A stretch of DNA of 44,551 bases from an uncultured Prochlorococcus sp. (GCA_902616595.1 CACMTJ010000009.1:1-44551); one strand, 5' to 3'; shown: positions 17,147 through 27,523, numbered from the stretch's first letter. Made by a program: numbers and translations. Notes: generated by a model not told the origin, from the sequence alone.

Positions 17147-17509
17147 ATGTTTTTATTAACTGGCTATGAATATTTTTTAGGTTTCCTTCTAATTTCCGCA
17201 GCTGTACCAATTTTAGCTCTAGTTACTAATCTTATCGTTGCCCCAAAAGGCAGAACAGGGGAAAGAAAACTTACATATGAATCTGGAATGGAGCCTATAG
17301 GAGGAGCATGGATTCAATTTAATATTCGTTATTACATGTTTGCCTTGGTTTTCGTTATATTTGATGTTGAGACTGTTTTCCTTTATCCTTGGGCGGTTGC
17401 CTTCAACAGATTAGGCCTATTAGCTTTTATTGAGGCATTAATTTTCATTGCAATACTTGTTATCGCTCTGGCATACGCATGGAGAAAAGGTGCCTTAGAA
17501 TGGAGTTAA
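17147..17509 (+). CDS. ndhC: NDH-1 subunit 3 (NdhC)
   Basis: A 120-residue membrane subunit of the cyanobacterial NDH-1 complex (NuoA/ND3 family) with three helices at about 7-28, 63-83 and 90-110. The loop [20 protein letters not shown] and the segment [20 protein letters not shown] are hallmarks, including the conserved acidic DVE. NDH-1 oxidises ferredoxin and pumps protons in respiration and cyclic electron flow. It opens the ndhC-ndhK-ndhJ operon; ndhK starts 4 bases after its stop. Confidence 0.96.
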   Translation: MFLLTGYEYFLGFLLISAAVPILALVTNLIVAPKGRTGERKLTYESGMEPIGGAWIQFNIRYYMFALVFVIFDVETVFLYPWAVAFNRLGLLAFIEALIFIAILVIALAYAWRKGALEWS

Positions 17510-17513
17510 AAAA

Positions 17514-18248
17514 TTGAATCCACAATTATCCCCAAAAGCAATAAGAGAAATCCGAGAAGGAACTTGCAATCCTCTTGGTGCACCCCAAGTTACTACAGAC
17601 TTAAGCGAAAATATTATATTGACAAGTTTAGACGATCTTCATAATTGGGCTAGATTAAGCAGTCTTTGGCCTCTTTTGTATGGAACCGCTTGTTGTTTTA
17701 TAGAATTTGCTGCCTTAATAGGATCTAGATTTGATTTTGATAGATTTGGATTAGTACCTAGAAGCTCGCCAAGACAAGCAGATTTGTTAATAGTTGCAGG
17801 AACAGTAACGATGAAGATGGCTCCAGCCCTAGTAAGACTTTATGAACAAATGCCTGAACCAAAATATGTTATCGCGATGGGTGCCTGCACAATCACAGGA
17901 GGAATGTTCAGTGCAGATTCTACAACTGCCGTAAGAGGTGTTGATAAATTGATTCCAGTTGATTTATACCTTCCAGGATGTCCACCAAGACCAGAAGCAA
18001 TTTTTGATGCCGTAATCAAATTAAGAAAAAAAGTTGGTAACGAATCAATTTCAGAGCGCACAAAAACTGAACAAACCCACAGATACATAACATCTGATCA
18101 TGAAATGAATCTTGTTTTCTCAGAAAATACAGGTGAATATCTAAACAAAACTTCAGCAAACGCCATAAGTTCCTCCAAAAAAGAAAAAATAACTGATCTA
18201 TCTGAGAAGAACAAAAAATCTGAAATTGTTGATACTGTAGAAAATTAA
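17514..18248 (+). CDS. ndhK: NDH-1 subunit K, iron-sulfur protein (NdhK)
   Basis: A 244-residue NuoB-type subunit that binds the N2 [4Fe-4S] cluster. Ligand candidates are the tandem Cys60-Cys61 (GTACCFIEF), Cys125 (MGACTITGG) and Cys156 ([10 protein letters not shown]). These are the family's four cysteines. It transfers electrons to plastoquinone in the peripheral arm. The start is TTG at 17514. Residues after about 180 are a polar, low-complexity tail that varies between strains. Its stop overlaps the ndhJ ATG by one base. Confidence 0.96.
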   Translation: MNPQLSPKAIREIREGTCNPLGAPQVTTDLSENIILTSLDDLHNWARLSSLWPLLYGTACCFIEFAALIGSRFDFDRFGLVPRSSPRQADLLIVAGTVTMKMAPALVRLYEQMPEPKYVIAMGACTITGGMFSADSTTAVRGVDKLIPVDLYLPGCPPRPEAIFDAVIKLRKKVGNESISERTKTEQTHRYITSDHEMNLVFSENTGEYLNKTSANAISSSKKEKITDLSEKNKKSEIVDTVEN

Positions 18249-18778
18249 TGGAAAAAGACGGTTTAGCCAAATCCTCAGATACTTCTATAGAAAAAGAAGG
18301 CTTTATAAGCCAATCTTTGTCTAAAGATGGAATTCCAAATCAACCTTTACCTGATGATCACATAGGAATTGAAAACATTTCCGTGGAACCCAACAAATTA
18401 TATGAAGCAGTATCTGCCTTGAGAAATTACGGCTTCAATTATCTCCAATGTCAAGGAGGATATGATGAGGGACCAGGAAAAAATCTCGTGAGTTTCTATC
18501 ATTTTATAACTGTTGATGATTTACAAAAAATTGAAAAAATCAAAGAAGTAAGATTAAAAGTTTTTCTAAAAAGAGATTCTGATTTATCAATCCCTAGTTT
18601 GTATGAAATTTTCAAAGGAAGTGATTGGCAAGAAAGAGAAACTTTTGATATGTATGGAATAAATTTTATTGATCATCCAAATCCCAAACGACTATTAATG
18701 CCAGAAGATTGGAGAGGATGGCCATTGAGAAAAGACTATATTCAGCCAGATTTCTATGAACTTCAAGATGCTTATTAG
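18248..18778 (+). CDS. ndhJ: NDH-1 subunit J (NdhJ)
   Basis: A 176-residue NuoC-type 30-kDa subunit of the NDH-1 peripheral arm. The signature [10 protein letters not shown], followed by [20 protein letters not shown] near the C-terminus, is unmistakable. The first 45 residues are a polar extension. It is translationally coupled to ndhK (TAATG overlap) and completes ndhCKJ. Its 3' end overlaps the convergent yvcK-like gene by 4 bases. Confidence 0.95.
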   Translation: MEKDGLAKSSDTSIEKEGFISQSLSKDGIPNQPLPDDHIGIENISVEPNKLYEAVSALRNYGFNYLQCQGGYDEGPGKNLVSFYHFITVDDLQKIEKIKEVRLKVFLKRDSDLSIPSLYEIFKGSDWQERETFDMYGINFIDHPNPKRLLMPEDWRGWPLRKDYIQPDFYELQDAY

Positions 18779-20160
18779 TTTATTTTTTTTAATTTGCGGT
18801 ATATAAACATAACTGCTCTAGCGAGTCTCCTTGGATCATGTCTAAGAGTTGGAGTTATTCTTCTTGAATATAATGGTGCTTGCAAAACATAATAACCCTC
18901 AGATAATAATTTTTCCTTATTACACTGGACAGGCTCTGCACCTCTACTTTCGTAATAGTCTACTAATGGAGACTTTTCAAATTGAATCTGAGATAAGATT
19001 GAGTTAAAAATTCGAGTATTAACTCCAAAATTTGATAATTGTTTTTCTATTGCTTTGATATGTTGATAGACATCAAGTCCATCTGTTTCGCCTGGCTGAG
19101 TCATCAAATTACTTATGTAAATTTTCGGAGCATTACTTTGCAATAATGCATCTACTATCTCTGGTACTAAAAGATTAGGCAATAAAGAAGTGTATAGACT
19201 ACCTGGGCCAAGAACAATTAAATCAGCTTCTTTTATGGATTCAAGAGCACTTGGAAGAGCTGAAGGATTTTCTGGTAGGTAACCAATCCTCGAAATTAAT
19301 TTTTTAGATTTACTAATATTGCTTTCACCAAAAATTTTTTCACCATTTTCTAATTCGGCCCATAACATAACATCAATATTTGTTGCAGGTAAAACTTGCC
19401 CTTGTACCGCCAAAACCTTACTAGAGGCCTGAACTGCTTTTTCTAAACTGCCTGTAATTGTTGTTAAAGCTGACAAGAATAGATTTCCAAAACTATGACC
19501 TTCCAGACCACTTCCTCCTGAAAATCTGTACTGAAATAATCTAGTTAAAGTAGGTTCTTCGTTCGATAAAGCTGCCAAGCAATTTCTAATATCTCCAGGA
19601 GGTTGAACACCTAGTTGTTTTCTGAGTATTCCACTACTTCCACCATCGTCGGATACATTTACAATTGCGGTAATATTACTACTGTAATTTTTTAAGCCTT
19701 TGAGCAAAGTAGATAAGCCTGTACCACCCCCAATAGCAACAATATTTGGGCCTCTGTTTAATTTACTTTTAACTCTTAATGCATCAACTAGAAATGTATC
19801 TTTTTCTGGAACAAGGGCTTTTTGAATAGAATTAATACTTCTATTTTGTCCAATCCCAATTAATAATAGTCCAATAACAAAAATCAATGGTCCTATTAAT
19901 GAAACAGGCAAAATACTTGTTAAACCTGTCATTACACCAAAAAAGATTTCAATAAGCCAATAGAGAGGTCTTAAATTTGTCCAAATTACCAAGCCTAATA
20001 ATGTAGTCAAAAACCCTATAGCAGATGTAAGCATCCATCTTTTTATTACCAAACCTGGCAAAAGCCAACTCAAAATTCTTAAGATTTTATTCAACAATAC
20101 AAAATTAGACTTTTTAAAATTTTTATAGTAACCTTTGATCCTTTTTTTTCCCTTATTCAT
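18775..20160 (-). CDS. YvcK/CofD-like protein with N-terminal membrane region
   Basis: A 461-residue protein. From about residue 138 on it matches the YvcK (gluconeogenesis factor) family with the nucleotide-binding start [16 protein letters not shown] (141-156). [10 protein letters not shown] (168-177), [12 protein letters not shown] (187-198), [11 protein letters not shown] and [16 protein letters not shown] follow. YvcK in Bacillus binds UDP-sugars and is needed for cell shape and growth on gluconeogenic carbon. The first 105 residues carry about three hydrophobic helices (44-62, 66-84, 88-104), which Bacillus YvcK lacks, so this form should be membrane-tethered. The cyanobacterial role is not established. 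Confidence 0.85.
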   Translation of the reverse strand: MNKGKKRIKGYYKNFKKSNFVLLNKILRILSWLLPGLVIKRWMLTSAIGFLTTLLGLVIWTNLRPLYWLIEIFFGVMTGLTSILPVSLIGPLIFVIGLLLIGIGQNRSINSIQKALVPEKDTFLVDALRVKSKLNRGPNIVAIGGGTGLSTLLKGLKNYSSNITAIVNVSDDGGSSGILRKQLGVQPPGDIRNCLAALSNEEPTLTRLFQYRFSGGSGLEGHSFGNLFLSALTTITGSLEKAVQASSKVLAVQGQVLPATNIDVMLWAELENGEKIFGESNISKSKKLISRIGYLPENPSALPSALESIKEADLIVLGPGSLYTSLLPNLLVPEIVDALLQSNAPKIYISNLMTQPGETDGLDVYQHIKAIEKQLSNFGVNTRIFNSILSQIQFEKSPLVDYYESRGAEPVQCNKEKLLSEGYYVLQAPLYSRRITPTLRHDPRRLARAVMFIYRKLKKIN

Positions 20161-20289
20161 TTAAAACCTCTTAAATTATTTTCCTCAAATTTAAAAACTA
20201 TATAGAATCATTATAAATCAAATTCATACATCCTTTTTTTATTTCTAAAAATAGGCAAAATGTATATATAGATGCTCTTTATATAAGTT

Positions 20290-21075
20290 TTGAAAAAATC
20301 AAAACATGCAGTTGAAACAAAAAACCTCTCAATAAGCTGGGACGAAGTAAATGTGCTTAATCAAATAAATTTTGAACTTAATGAAGGAGAGAAATTAGCT
20401 ATTGTTGGCCCCTCAGGTTCTGGTAAATCAACCATATTAAAAATATTGGCAGGACTCATTTTACCTACCAAAGGAGAATTAAGAATATTTGGTGAGAAGC
20501 AAACATATTTGAGATTAGATCAAAATAATCCCCCTGATGTAAGACTAGTTTTTCAGAACCCGGCTTTATTAGGATCTTTAACTATTGAAGAAAATGTAGG
20601 TTTTCTCCTTAAGAGAAATAAAAACCTATCTAAAAAGTTAATTCATGAAATAGTAAGTGAATGCTTAGCTGAGGTAGGATTATTTAATATTGAGAATAAA
20701 CTTCCAAATGAATTAAGCGGAGGCATGCAAAAAAGAGTTAGTTTTGCTAGAGCATTAATTACTGATCAAACGCTCAAGGCAAAGTCTAAACCTTTATTAC
20801 TTTTTGATGAACCAACTGCCGGCCTTGATCCAATTGCCTCATCAAGAATTGAAGATTTAATTAATAAGACAAATGATAAAGCTAGCGGATCATCTATTGT
20901 AGTTAGCCATGTTCTTAGTACTATAGAAAGGACTTCAGATAAAGTTTTAATGCTTTATGGAGGCAAATTCAGATGGGCAGGCTCGATTGATGAATTTAAA
21001 AAGAGTAAAGATCCCTATGTATTTCAATTTAGAAATGGAAAACTTGATGGTCCAATGCAACCTAAAGACATTTAG
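20290..21075 (+). CDS. ABC transporter ATP-binding protein, MlaF/TGD3-like
   Basis: A 261-residue ABC ATPase. Walker A GPSGSGKST is at 40-48, the Q-loop lies in LVFQNPALLGSL, the signature LSGGMQKR is at 142-149, and Walker B LLLFDEP is at 169-175. The SHVLSTIERTSDKV segment carries the H-loop His. The signature followed by MQKRVSFARAL and the adjacent MCE gene place it in the MlaF/TGD3 lipid transporter group, which moves phospholipids between membranes. The permease (MlaE/TGD1) is not here and must be encoded elsewhere. The start is TTG at 20290; the MCE gene follows after 5 bases. Confidence 0.9.
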   Translation: MKKSKHAVETKNLSISWDEVNVLNQINFELNEGEKLAIVGPSGSGKSTILKILAGLILPTKGELRIFGEKQTYLRLDQNNPPDVRLVFQNPALLGSLTIEENVGFLLKRNKNLSKKLIHEIVSECLAEVGLFNIENKLPNELSGGMQKRVSFARALITDQTLKAKSKPLLLFDEPTAGLDPIASSRIEDLINKTNDKASGSSIVVSHVLSTIERTSDKVLMLYGGKFRWAGSIDEFKKSKDPYVFQFRNGKLDGPMQPKDI

Positions 21076-21080
21076 AAATT

Positions 21081-21926
21081 ATGCGTAGAAGCTTACGAGA
21101 TTCAATAGTTGGTTTTTCCTTATTAGGAGGAATTTTAATATTCGCATTTTTTTCTTTTTGGCTAAGAGGAGTGAGATTATCTTCAAAAAATTGGCACCTC
21201 TTTGCTGAATTCAATAACGCAAGCGGTTTATCAAAAAAATCTCCAGTTACTTATAGAGGAATCTTAGTTGGATCAATAGAAGATATCTTGTTTACGAATG
21301 AATCAATTAAAGCAAAAATAGTTTTAAATAATCCTGAAATTATCCTTCCAAGGCCAGCATTTGCAAGGGTAGTAACAAATTCTTTTCTTGGAGGTGATGT
21401 ACAAGTTGCTTTAGAAACTAGTGACAAGGCAATTCCTAAAAACATTGCAAAACCTATATCCGAAAAATGCGATACCAAATTAATTATTTGTCAGGGAGAC
21501 ACTATCACAGGTAAACAACTATCAAGTCTCTCAAATATAACTACTAAAATAAGTCAACTTTTAAAAGACACAAATCAAGAAAACTTAATTGAAAATGTCG
21601 TTAACTCAATTGACCAATTTGATAGAACACAAGAAAATCTTGATGAATTAATTTATTTATCGAAACAAGAACTACAAAGAGTTGAACCTCTTATTAAAGA
21701 AATTACAATTGCTGCTAATCATATAAATAACATTTTGTCTACTATTGATGACAAGGAAACACTTAATGACATTAAAGTGACAATTAATGCTGCTAGGTCT
21801 ATCTCAACCAAAATAGATGATATGAGTGAAGATTTTGAAAAATTAACACAAGATAAAGAATTAACTAAATCTATAAGAGATTTAACGATTGGACTTTCAA
21901 AATTCCTTAACGAAATTTATCCATAA
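21081..21926 (+). CDS. MCE-domain (MlaD/TGD2-like) lipid-transport substrate-binding protein
   Basis: A 281-residue protein with one N-terminal membrane helix (about 9-28, FSLLGGILIFAFFSFWLRG). An MCE domain follows at about 40-115, with GLSKKSPVTYRGILVGSIED and the NSFLGGDVQVAL stretch. After about residue 155 the sequence becomes mostly helical and Asn/Asp/Lys/Ile-rich, probably a coiled-coil stalk. MCE proteins form hexameric rings carrying lipids between membranes. It is 5 bases downstream of the ABC ATPase, so the two form the core of one importer or exporter. It is convergent with chlD with 7 bases between stops. Confidence 0.88.
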   Translation: MRRSLRDSIVGFSLLGGILIFAFFSFWLRGVRLSSKNWHLFAEFNNASGLSKKSPVTYRGILVGSIEDILFTNESIKAKIVLNNPEIILPRPAFARVVTNSFLGGDVQVALETSDKAIPKNIAKPISEKCDTKLIICQGDTITGKQLSSLSNITTKISQLLKDTNQENLIENVVNSIDQFDRTQENLDELIYLSKQELQRVEPLIKEITIAANHINNILSTIDDKETLNDIKVTINAARSISTKIDDMSEDFEKLTQDKELTKSIRDLTIGLSKFLNEIYP

Positions 21927-21933
21927 AAATTAA

Positions 21934-24069
21934 TTAAAATTCGTTGATAGCATTTAAAGCCATAGCAGCGATTGCTTTATCTGTAGCTTTTGGCAGTTGG
22001 ACGTATTTCCCTTGAGCAGCCTCTGCTAATTCTTTCCCAAATCCACTTGCTATAAATTTTCTCTCTGTATCAATTACTAAGAGTTTTATCCCAAGCATGG
22101 GATATTTTGCAGCTATATCTAAGACTTCCTGTTTTAAATTGACATTTTCATTTTCGTTATCTTTCCCCTCAACCTCATTTTGTCCTAGAGATAATCCTAA
22201 TGGCACATTTCCTCGACCATCAGTGATCCCCACAACAATAACCTGACCTATATCTCCTGTTGCAAGAGCATTTTTTGCTACTTTTGCTGATTGTGTTAGT
22301 CCATGTGCCAAAGGAGATCCTCCACCACAAGGCATTGTTTCCAATCTTCTTTTTGCAGCAGTTATAGATCTTGTTGGAGGCAAAAGCACTTCGGCCTGAT
22401 TACCTCTAAAAGGAATAAGAGCCACTTCATCTCTATTCTCATATGCCTCTGTTAAAAGTCTTATTACGGCGCCTTTGGCACTTTGCATTCTATTTAAAGC
22501 CATAGAGCCACTAGCATCAACCAGAAAAATTACTAAAGCCCCCGCCTTTTTTTGAAGAAGCTTTGCCCTAAAATCATTTTCTTCAATAACTATTGATTTG
22601 TTAGGGTTCCTTAATCTTCTCGATTTTTGATAAGGAGCAGCAGCTCTCAGGGTAGCATCTACAGCAATTCTTTTTACTTTACCCCTTGGAATAATAGGTT
22701 TCACATACCTTCCTCTACTATCACTGAATATCACTGATCTACTTCCACTATTTCCGGCTTTTGCTTTAGCTGATGAAAAAAGCAATAAATCAGGATCAAC
22801 CATACATGCCTCAGGATCTAATATGAATTCTTCAGGTATTTCGGGAGTAGATTCTTCTTCTCCATCAGAATTATCTTCTTCTTGTTCTTGGTCTTGATCA
22901 TTATCATTTTCATTAGCCTCAGGTTCAGACTCTTCATTATTTGATTGAGGTGGAGGTGGGGGACTCTGATCCTCTGGAGGGGGGGGCTGAATATCATCAT
23001 CTTCTGGAGGAATTTGCATTGCTCGTGGGAGAATAACTAACCTAACTGCGACTTTTAAGTCTTCAGAATTAACATTCTCATCGCCTCGAAGAGCTGCATT
23101 AGCCTTTGCTACTTTTACTGCAAATAATTCTGACCTATGTCCCTCTACTCCTCCTCTAAGAGCTTCATTCACTAAATAAGTTATTTGCTCTTTTGTTATC
23201 TTGACATCTTTTAACCATTGCCTTGCCAAAATTAATTGAGTGGATAAATTATCAGATTCTTCAGACCATTTTTCTGAAAATTTAATATTATTTTCTGCGT
23301 GCGATAAAACAGATTTTGTAATCTCAACTCTTTGAGCATTATCAATAGATTGATCTGCGGAAAGCACGATGGCAAAACGATCTAAAACATGATCTCTAAG
23401 AGCACCTTCTTCAGGATTATAAGTTGCTATTAAAAGCGACTTACAAGGATGAGAAAGGCTTAAACCATCTCTTTCAATATTATTTTTCTCTCTTCCTGTA
23501 GCTTCAAGAATTAAATTTACAATGCCATCATCCAATAAATTTATATCGTCTACATAAAGAACACCTCTATGAGCTTCTGCCAAAATTCCAGGCTGAAAAA
23601 CTTGTTCCCCCGTAGTTAATGAGGCAGCGACATCAATTGATCCAACAAGTCTGTCCTCAGTTATGCCAATGGGAACTTGAATAAATGGAGCCTCTCTTAC
23701 TTTTTTTGGAATTTCCTCAGTTTGATTCAAATAATCACTTCCAATTAACTCCTCTAACAATTTATTAGTACTAATATCCCATTCCGCTGGTTTATCTGGA
23801 TCTAGGTTCCTACCAATAGGTCTTAATGAAGAATTACTATTACTCATTGTTAGCTTTTCCAAGATTAATTCATTATCTAATATCTCTATAGGAGGAAGTA
23901 AAGTATGCAAACCCCTTGCTAATACTGACTTTCCAGTACCTCTTCCGCCAGCAATAATCACTCCTCCTAAACTAGGATCAACTGCTGCCAAAAGCAAAGA
24001 TAATTTCAATAAGCTATGACCTGTAATTGCCGCCAAAGGGAAAGCTCTAAAAGAATCCTTGGAATTCAT
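21934..24069 (-). CDS. chlD: Magnesium chelatase subunit D
   Basis: A 711-residue ChlD that with ChlI and ChlH inserts Mg into protoporphyrin IX, the first committed step to chlorophyll. The N-terminal AAA+ module has GGRGTGKS at 41-48. A proline-rich then strongly acidic linker spans about 360-420. The C-terminal von Willebrand A domain has the metal-site motif DASGSM at 518-523. The frame is open to a GTG 16 codons upstream (24117). I prefer the ATG at 24069 because it gives the family start FPLAAITGH soon after the Met and has an AGGAG upstream. It lies back-to-back with folK. Confidence 0.94.
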   Translation of the reverse strand: MNSKDSFRAFPLAAITGHSLLKLSLLLAAVDPSLGGVIIAGGRGTGKSVLARGLHTLLPPIEILDNELILEKLTMSNSNSSLRPIGRNLDPDKPAEWDISTNKLLEELIGSDYLNQTEEIPKKVREAPFIQVPIGITEDRLVGSIDVAASLTTGEQVFQPGILAEAHRGVLYVDDINLLDDGIVNLILEATGREKNNIERDGLSLSHPCKSLLIATYNPEEGALRDHVLDRFAIVLSADQSIDNAQRVEITKSVLSHAENNIKFSEKWSEESDNLSTQLILARQWLKDVKITKEQITYLVNEALRGGVEGHRSELFAVKVAKANAALRGDENVNSEDLKVAVRLVILPRAMQIPPEDDDIQPPPPEDQSPPPPPQSNNEESEPEANENDNDQDQEQEEDNSDGEEESTPEIPEEFILDPEACMVDPDLLLFSSAKAKAGNSGSRSVIFSDSRGRYVKPIIPRGKVKRIAVDATLRAAAPYQKSRRLRNPNKSIVIEENDFRAKLLQKKAGALVIFLVDASGSMALNRMQSAKGAVIRLLTEAYENRDEVALIPFRGNQAEVLLPPTRSITAAKRRLETMPCGGGSPLAHGLTQSAKVAKNALATGDIGQVIVVGITDGRGNVPLGLSLGQNEVEGKDNENENVNLKQEVLDIAAKYPMLGIKLLVIDTERKFIASGFGKELAEAAQGKYVQLPKATDKAIAAMALNAINEF

Positions 24070-24165
24070 TAAATCTTTTATTTCTCCTTTTTCTTTTAAC
24101 TCCGAGTTCAAAATCACTTTAAAAATGCCTGATATAGAATTTATCCAATAACTTTGTTTTTTGTA

Positions 24166-24729
24166 GTGGAATTATCAAATCTTAATATCAAAAATGGACT
24201 ATGTATATCCCTCGGAGCAAATATTGATAGTAAATTCGGAAGCCCTCTTGAGTCATTATTAATTTGCAAACCAAAAATAGAGGAAATAATAAATGAGTGG
24301 GGAGATAGTTCTAACAAAAAAAAAGAAGAGAAAAGCAAATTTCATGCAAACTTTTTTTGGTCTTCAATTTATGAGACATTACCCCATGGTGTTGAAAATG
24401 AGCAGCCAAATTATTTAAACACTATATTACTTATAAAAAGTAATTCTTTTCCAAAACCATCAAATAAAAAAGCTAAATCACTTCTAAAAGAGCTAAAAAA
24501 GTTAGAGAGATTTTTCGGACGAGAAGAGACGCCAAAAGGCAAGAAATGGCTATCAAGATGTCTCGATTTAGATATTCTTTGGTGGGAAGATTTTCATACG
24601 GTTGACGAGGAATTAACATTACCTCACCCTAGATTCATGAATCGGAATTTTGTTATTACGCCACTATCTGAAATCTTAAGTAGAAGCCAAAAAATCACAA
24701 AGTTTGATGCCCAAAAATGGACTATATAA
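24166..24729 (+). CDS. folK: Hydroxymethyldihydropterin pyrophosphokinase
   Basis: About 187 residues of the HPPK family, which transfers pyrophosphate from ATP to 6-hydroxymethyl-7,8-dihydropterin in folate synthesis. Family marks are [14 protein letters not shown] near the start, [23 protein letters not shown], the ATP/Mg motif [10 protein letters not shown], and [19 protein letters not shown]. The start is uncertain: GTG at 24166 and TTG at 24154 are both in frame and no ATG is near. Its 5' end faces the chlD start, leaving about 50-100 bases for both promoters. Confidence 0.88.
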   Translation: MELSNLNIKNGLCISLGANIDSKFGSPLESLLICKPKIEEIINEWGDSSNKKKEEKSKFHANFFWSSIYETLPHGVENEQPNYLNTILLIKSNSFPKPSNKKAKSLLKELKKLERFFGREETPKGKKWLSRCLDLDILWWEDFHTVDEELTLPHPRFMNRNFVITPLSEILSRSQKITKFDAQKWTI

Positions 24730-24780
24730 ATGATTTACAAAACCAAAAAATAACTGCTAGGCTATTTTTATTTAAAAATT

Positions 24781-25344
24781 ATGGGCAATAAAAACCTTAT
24801 AAGAAGATCAATTTTTAAAGAAAAAATATCTGAGTTAAAGTCAAAAAAATTTAGTTTCGAAATAAATAGAATTGAGCTTCCAAATGGACATGAAGGTGAA
24901 TATGGATACATTAAGCATCCTGGGGCAGCATTAGCCGTACCTATTACAAAAGACAATAAAGTTATCATTCTTCGGCAATATAGATTTGCTGTTTCAAGAT
25001 ATTTATTAGAATTTCCAGCAGGTACATTAGAAATAGGTGAAACACCTATTAATTCAATTCAAAGAGAAATACAAGAAGAGACTGGATTCAGTGCAAACAA
25101 ATGGGATGAACTAGGAACTCTTGTCCCTGCTCCAGGTTATGCAGATGAAGAAATTTATCTATTTTTAGCCCGTGATTTAAACAAACTCAATTACGAGGTT
25201 AAAGGAGATTTAGATGAAGATATAGAAGTATTAATTTTAGATCCAGACGAACTAGATAATCTTATTTCTAGTGGGGATGAAATTCTTGACGCAAAAACCG
25301 TGACGGCTTGGTTTAGAGCTAAACAATTTTTAGATAAATCATGA
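24781..25344 (+). CDS. NUDIX hydrolase, ADP-ribose pyrophosphatase type
   Basis: A 187-residue NUDIX enzyme. The full Nudix box G-x5-E-x7-REU-x-EE-x-GU lies at 81-103 (from GTLEIGE through REIQEETGF). The preceding ILRQYRFAVSRYLLEFPAG is the pattern of ADP-sugar pyrophosphatases, which hydrolyse ADP-ribose or similar sugar nucleotides. Exact substrate not determinable by eye. Its stop overlaps the photolyase ATG by 4 bases, so the two are translationally coupled. A link to NAD-derived metabolites or DNA repair is only suggestive. Confidence 0.87.
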   Translation: MGNKNLIRRSIFKEKISELKSKKFSFEINRIELPNGHEGEYGYIKHPGAALAVPITKDNKVIILRQYRFAVSRYLLEFPAGTLEIGETPINSIQREIQEETGFSANKWDELGTLVPAPGYADEEIYLFLARDLNKLNYEVKGDLDEDIEVLILDPDELDNLISSGDEILDAKTVTAWFRAKQFLDKS

Positions 25345-26777
25345 ATAAACCTAGAATACTTTTTTGGCATAGAAAGGATTTAAGAATATTTGATAATCAA
25401 GCTTTAATCAAAGCGTTTTCATTATCAAATGCTATTACCTCAACATATATATTTGATAAAAATTATTCACACGATTTCAATGCAAGTTCAAGAGCTTGGT
25501 TTCTAGGAAATTCACTACAAGAATTAGGAAATAATTGGAAAAAAATGGGTAGTAGATTAGTTATGGGAGAAGGAGATCCCGTATTAATAATTCCTCAATT
25601 AGCAAAGAAAATAGATGCAAAATTTGTTTTTTGGAATAGATCAATTGAACCTTATGAGATTAATCGCGATTTACAAATAAAAAAAAATTTAGAAGAACAA
25701 AATATTCAAGTTATTGAAACTTGGGATCACTTATTAGTAGAACCTATAAAAATATTTTCCGGAAATAATAAACCTTATTCAGTTTATGGGCCTTTTTATA
25801 AAAACCTTAAATCAAAAATGAATTTATTAGGTCCATATGACCAACATAAAGTTGTTTTCCAATTTAAAGATATAGATAATAAACTCAAAGAAAATAAGAC
25901 AATAAATTCATCTGATTCGGTTCTAGAGAAATTTATCAAAAATATCAAATTTCCTGGTTCGAATATTTGTCCATGTAGACCTGGAGAGAATGCTGCAGAA
26001 ACATTATTAGAAAACTTCATTAACGAAAAAAAAATATATTCTTATAATTCTGCTCGAGATTTTCCTTCCCATAATGGGACATCTTTTCTAAGTGCATCTC
26101 TCAGATTCGGCACCATTAGCATTAGAAAAATTTGGAACGCCACATTAAATTTAAATTCAGATTTTGCAAATCAAGGAAATTACCTAACAATTGAAACTTG
26201 GCAAAAAGAACTTGTTTGGCGTGAATTTTATCAACATTGCTTATTTCATTTCCCAGAGCTAGAAAAAGGTCCATATAGAAAAAAATGGGATCACTTTCCA
26301 TGGCAAAACAATAATGAATGGTTTCAGCGTTGGGGCAACGGAGAGACCGGAGTACCTATAGTTGATGCCGCAATGCGTCAACTTAATAGTACTGGCTGGA
26401 TGCATAACAGATGTAGGATGATAGTAGCTTCATTTCTGGTAAAAGATCTTATATGCAATTGGCAAATGGGCGAGAAAAAATTTATGGAGACTTTGGTTGA
26501 TGGAGACTTAGCTGCAAATAATGGAGGATGGCAGTGGAGCGCAAGTAGCGGTATGGATCCAAAACCACTTAGGATTTTTAATCCATATACTCAAGCAAAA
26601 AAATTTGATCCTATTTGCAAATACATAAAATATTGGATTCCTGAATTATCTAAAGTTTCAAATTCAGAATTATTAAATGGGGAGATATCTAATTTAGAAA
26701 AAAATAATTATTCAAGCCCTATTGTCAATCACAACATACAACAAAGAATATTTAAATCACTTTATGCTGAAATTTGA
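25341..26777 (+). CDS. phr: Deoxyribodipyrimidine photolyase (class I, cryptochrome/photolyase family)
   Basis: A 478-residue flavoprotein that splits UV-induced cyclobutane pyrimidine dimers using blue light. The N-terminal antenna domain starts ILFWHRKDLRIFDN. The catalytic C-terminal domain has the FAD-site pattern LNSTGWMHNRCRMIVASFL, then DGDLAANNGGWQWSASSG and RIFNPYTQ. These match class I CPD photolyases in order and spacing. High UV exposure of surface-dwelling Prochlorococcus makes this expected. It is coupled to the NUDIX gene upstream. Its stop is 7 bases from the stop of the antisense aminotransferase remnant. Confidence 0.93.
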   Translation: MNKPRILFWHRKDLRIFDNQALIKAFSLSNAITSTYIFDKNYSHDFNASSRAWFLGNSLQELGNNWKKMGSRLVMGEGDPVLIIPQLAKKIDAKFVFWNRSIEPYEINRDLQIKKNLEEQNIQVIETWDHLLVEPIKIFSGNNKPYSVYGPFYKNLKSKMNLLGPYDQHKVVFQFKDIDNKLKENKTINSSDSVLEKFIKNIKFPGSNICPCRPGENAAETLLENFINEKKIYSYNSARDFPSHNGTSFLSASLRFGTISIRKIWNATLNLNSDFANQGNYLTIETWQKELVWREFYQHCLFHFPELEKGPYRKKWDHFPWQNNNEWFQRWGNGETGVPIVDAAMRQLNSTGWMHNRCRMIVASFLVKDLICNWQMGEKKFMETLVDGDLAANNGGWQWSASSGMDPKPLRIFNPYTQAKKFDPICKYIKYWIPELSKVSNSELLNGEISNLEKNNYSSPIVNHNIQQRIFKSLYAEI

Positions 26778-26784
26778 ATTTCCT

Positions 26785-26943
26785 CTATATAATCCTTAAA
26801 ACTTTATTTAAATTTTCTGCAACATAAACTTGCTCTTCATAAGAAATTTCAGGAAACATTGGAAGACTAAGAACTTCTTTACAAATTCTCTCTGTATTTA
26901 ATGAGTTTCGTTCTAGAAAAATTTTTAATTCATTTAAACCAAC
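26785..26943 (-). pseudogene. C-terminal remnant of a DegT/DnrJ/EryC1-type aminotransferase gene
   Basis: On the minus strand, the gap between phr and the thioredoxin-fold gene translates for about 52 codons to a TAG. The protein ends in a typical PLP-aminotransferase tail: ERICKEVLSLPMFPEISYEE followed by QVYVAENLNKVL. The LSLPMFPE motif followed by an EE-x-x-YV helix is characteristic of DegT-family sugar aminotransferases, normally about 370-400 residues. Upstream the frame runs into the end of the thioredoxin-fold gene, which overlaps it by 14 bases. No start or catalytic lysine part is present. I read it as a gene eroded to its last 50 codons; the region has no other explanation. Confidence 0.72.
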
Positions 26944-27523
26944 TTGGTTCTTTACCAGGAGTCCATTTTATATTGCAACCTAAAGAAGGCATCTGTTTTG
27001 AAGGATAAGAATTATCTTGATTCAGATCTTTTACAGCAGAGCGCAAATCTTTTCCAGATAGAGGGATATTATTCCCTGGTCTACTATCGTCTAATTGGCC
27101 ATGATAATACAATAAAAAATCACCATCTCCTTCATTTGAAAAAAGATAAAAATCTGGTGTGCAAGCCGCTTTTAATTTCTTAGCAAATTTTTGATTTTCA
27201 TCATATAGATAAGGAAAACTCCATCCCTGTGTTTGTGCTTGTAATCTCAAATTTTTTGGAGAATCTGAAGGATGAGTGACAATATCATTACTAGAAATTG
27301 CAACTGTTTGAACTGTATTTTCAATTTCTTTACTTAAGGTGAAAATTTGATTCTCAACATATTTAACAAACGGACAATGGGCACAAATAAACATTAAAAG
27401 TAAATGCCGATTATCTAGATTATGAGAATTAAAATATTCATTTTTTGAAGAATTAGCATTTAACATTTCGAAATTCGGTAATTGAAAACCTAATTCCAAA
27501 ACCATAGAATTTGTTCTTACCAT
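26930..27523 (-). CDS. Thioredoxin-fold (AhpC/TSA-like) protein with CAHC motif
   Basis: About 197 residues with a thioredoxin-like fold. The motif FICAHCPFVKYVENQI carries a CxxC pair (Cys47/Cys50 counting from the ATG), followed by VAISSNDIVTHPSDSPKNLR and a cis-proline-type CTPDFYLF segment. This matches the peroxiredoxin-like thiol oxidoreductase group (Pfam AhpC-TSA/Redoxin). Role probably thiol-disulfide exchange or peroxide handling in the cytoplasm; no signal peptide. The start could be ATG at 27523 or a TTG two codons earlier. Its 3' end overlaps the aminotransferase remnant. Confidence 0.8.
   Translation of the reverse strand: MVRTNSMVLELGFQLPNFEMLNANSSKNEYFNSHNLDNRHLLLMFICAHCPFVKYVENQIFTLSKEIENTVQTVAISSNDIVTHPSDSPKNLRLQAQTQGWSFPYLYDENQKFAKKLKAACTPDFYLFSNEGDGDFLLYYHGQLDDSRPGNNIPLSGKDLRSAVKDLNQDNSYPSKQMPSLGCNIKWTPGKEPSWFK

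Noticed and set aside
22818-23000. Separate small gene inside chlD
   Set aside because: It is an out-of-frame reading of the acidic/proline-rich linker of chlD.
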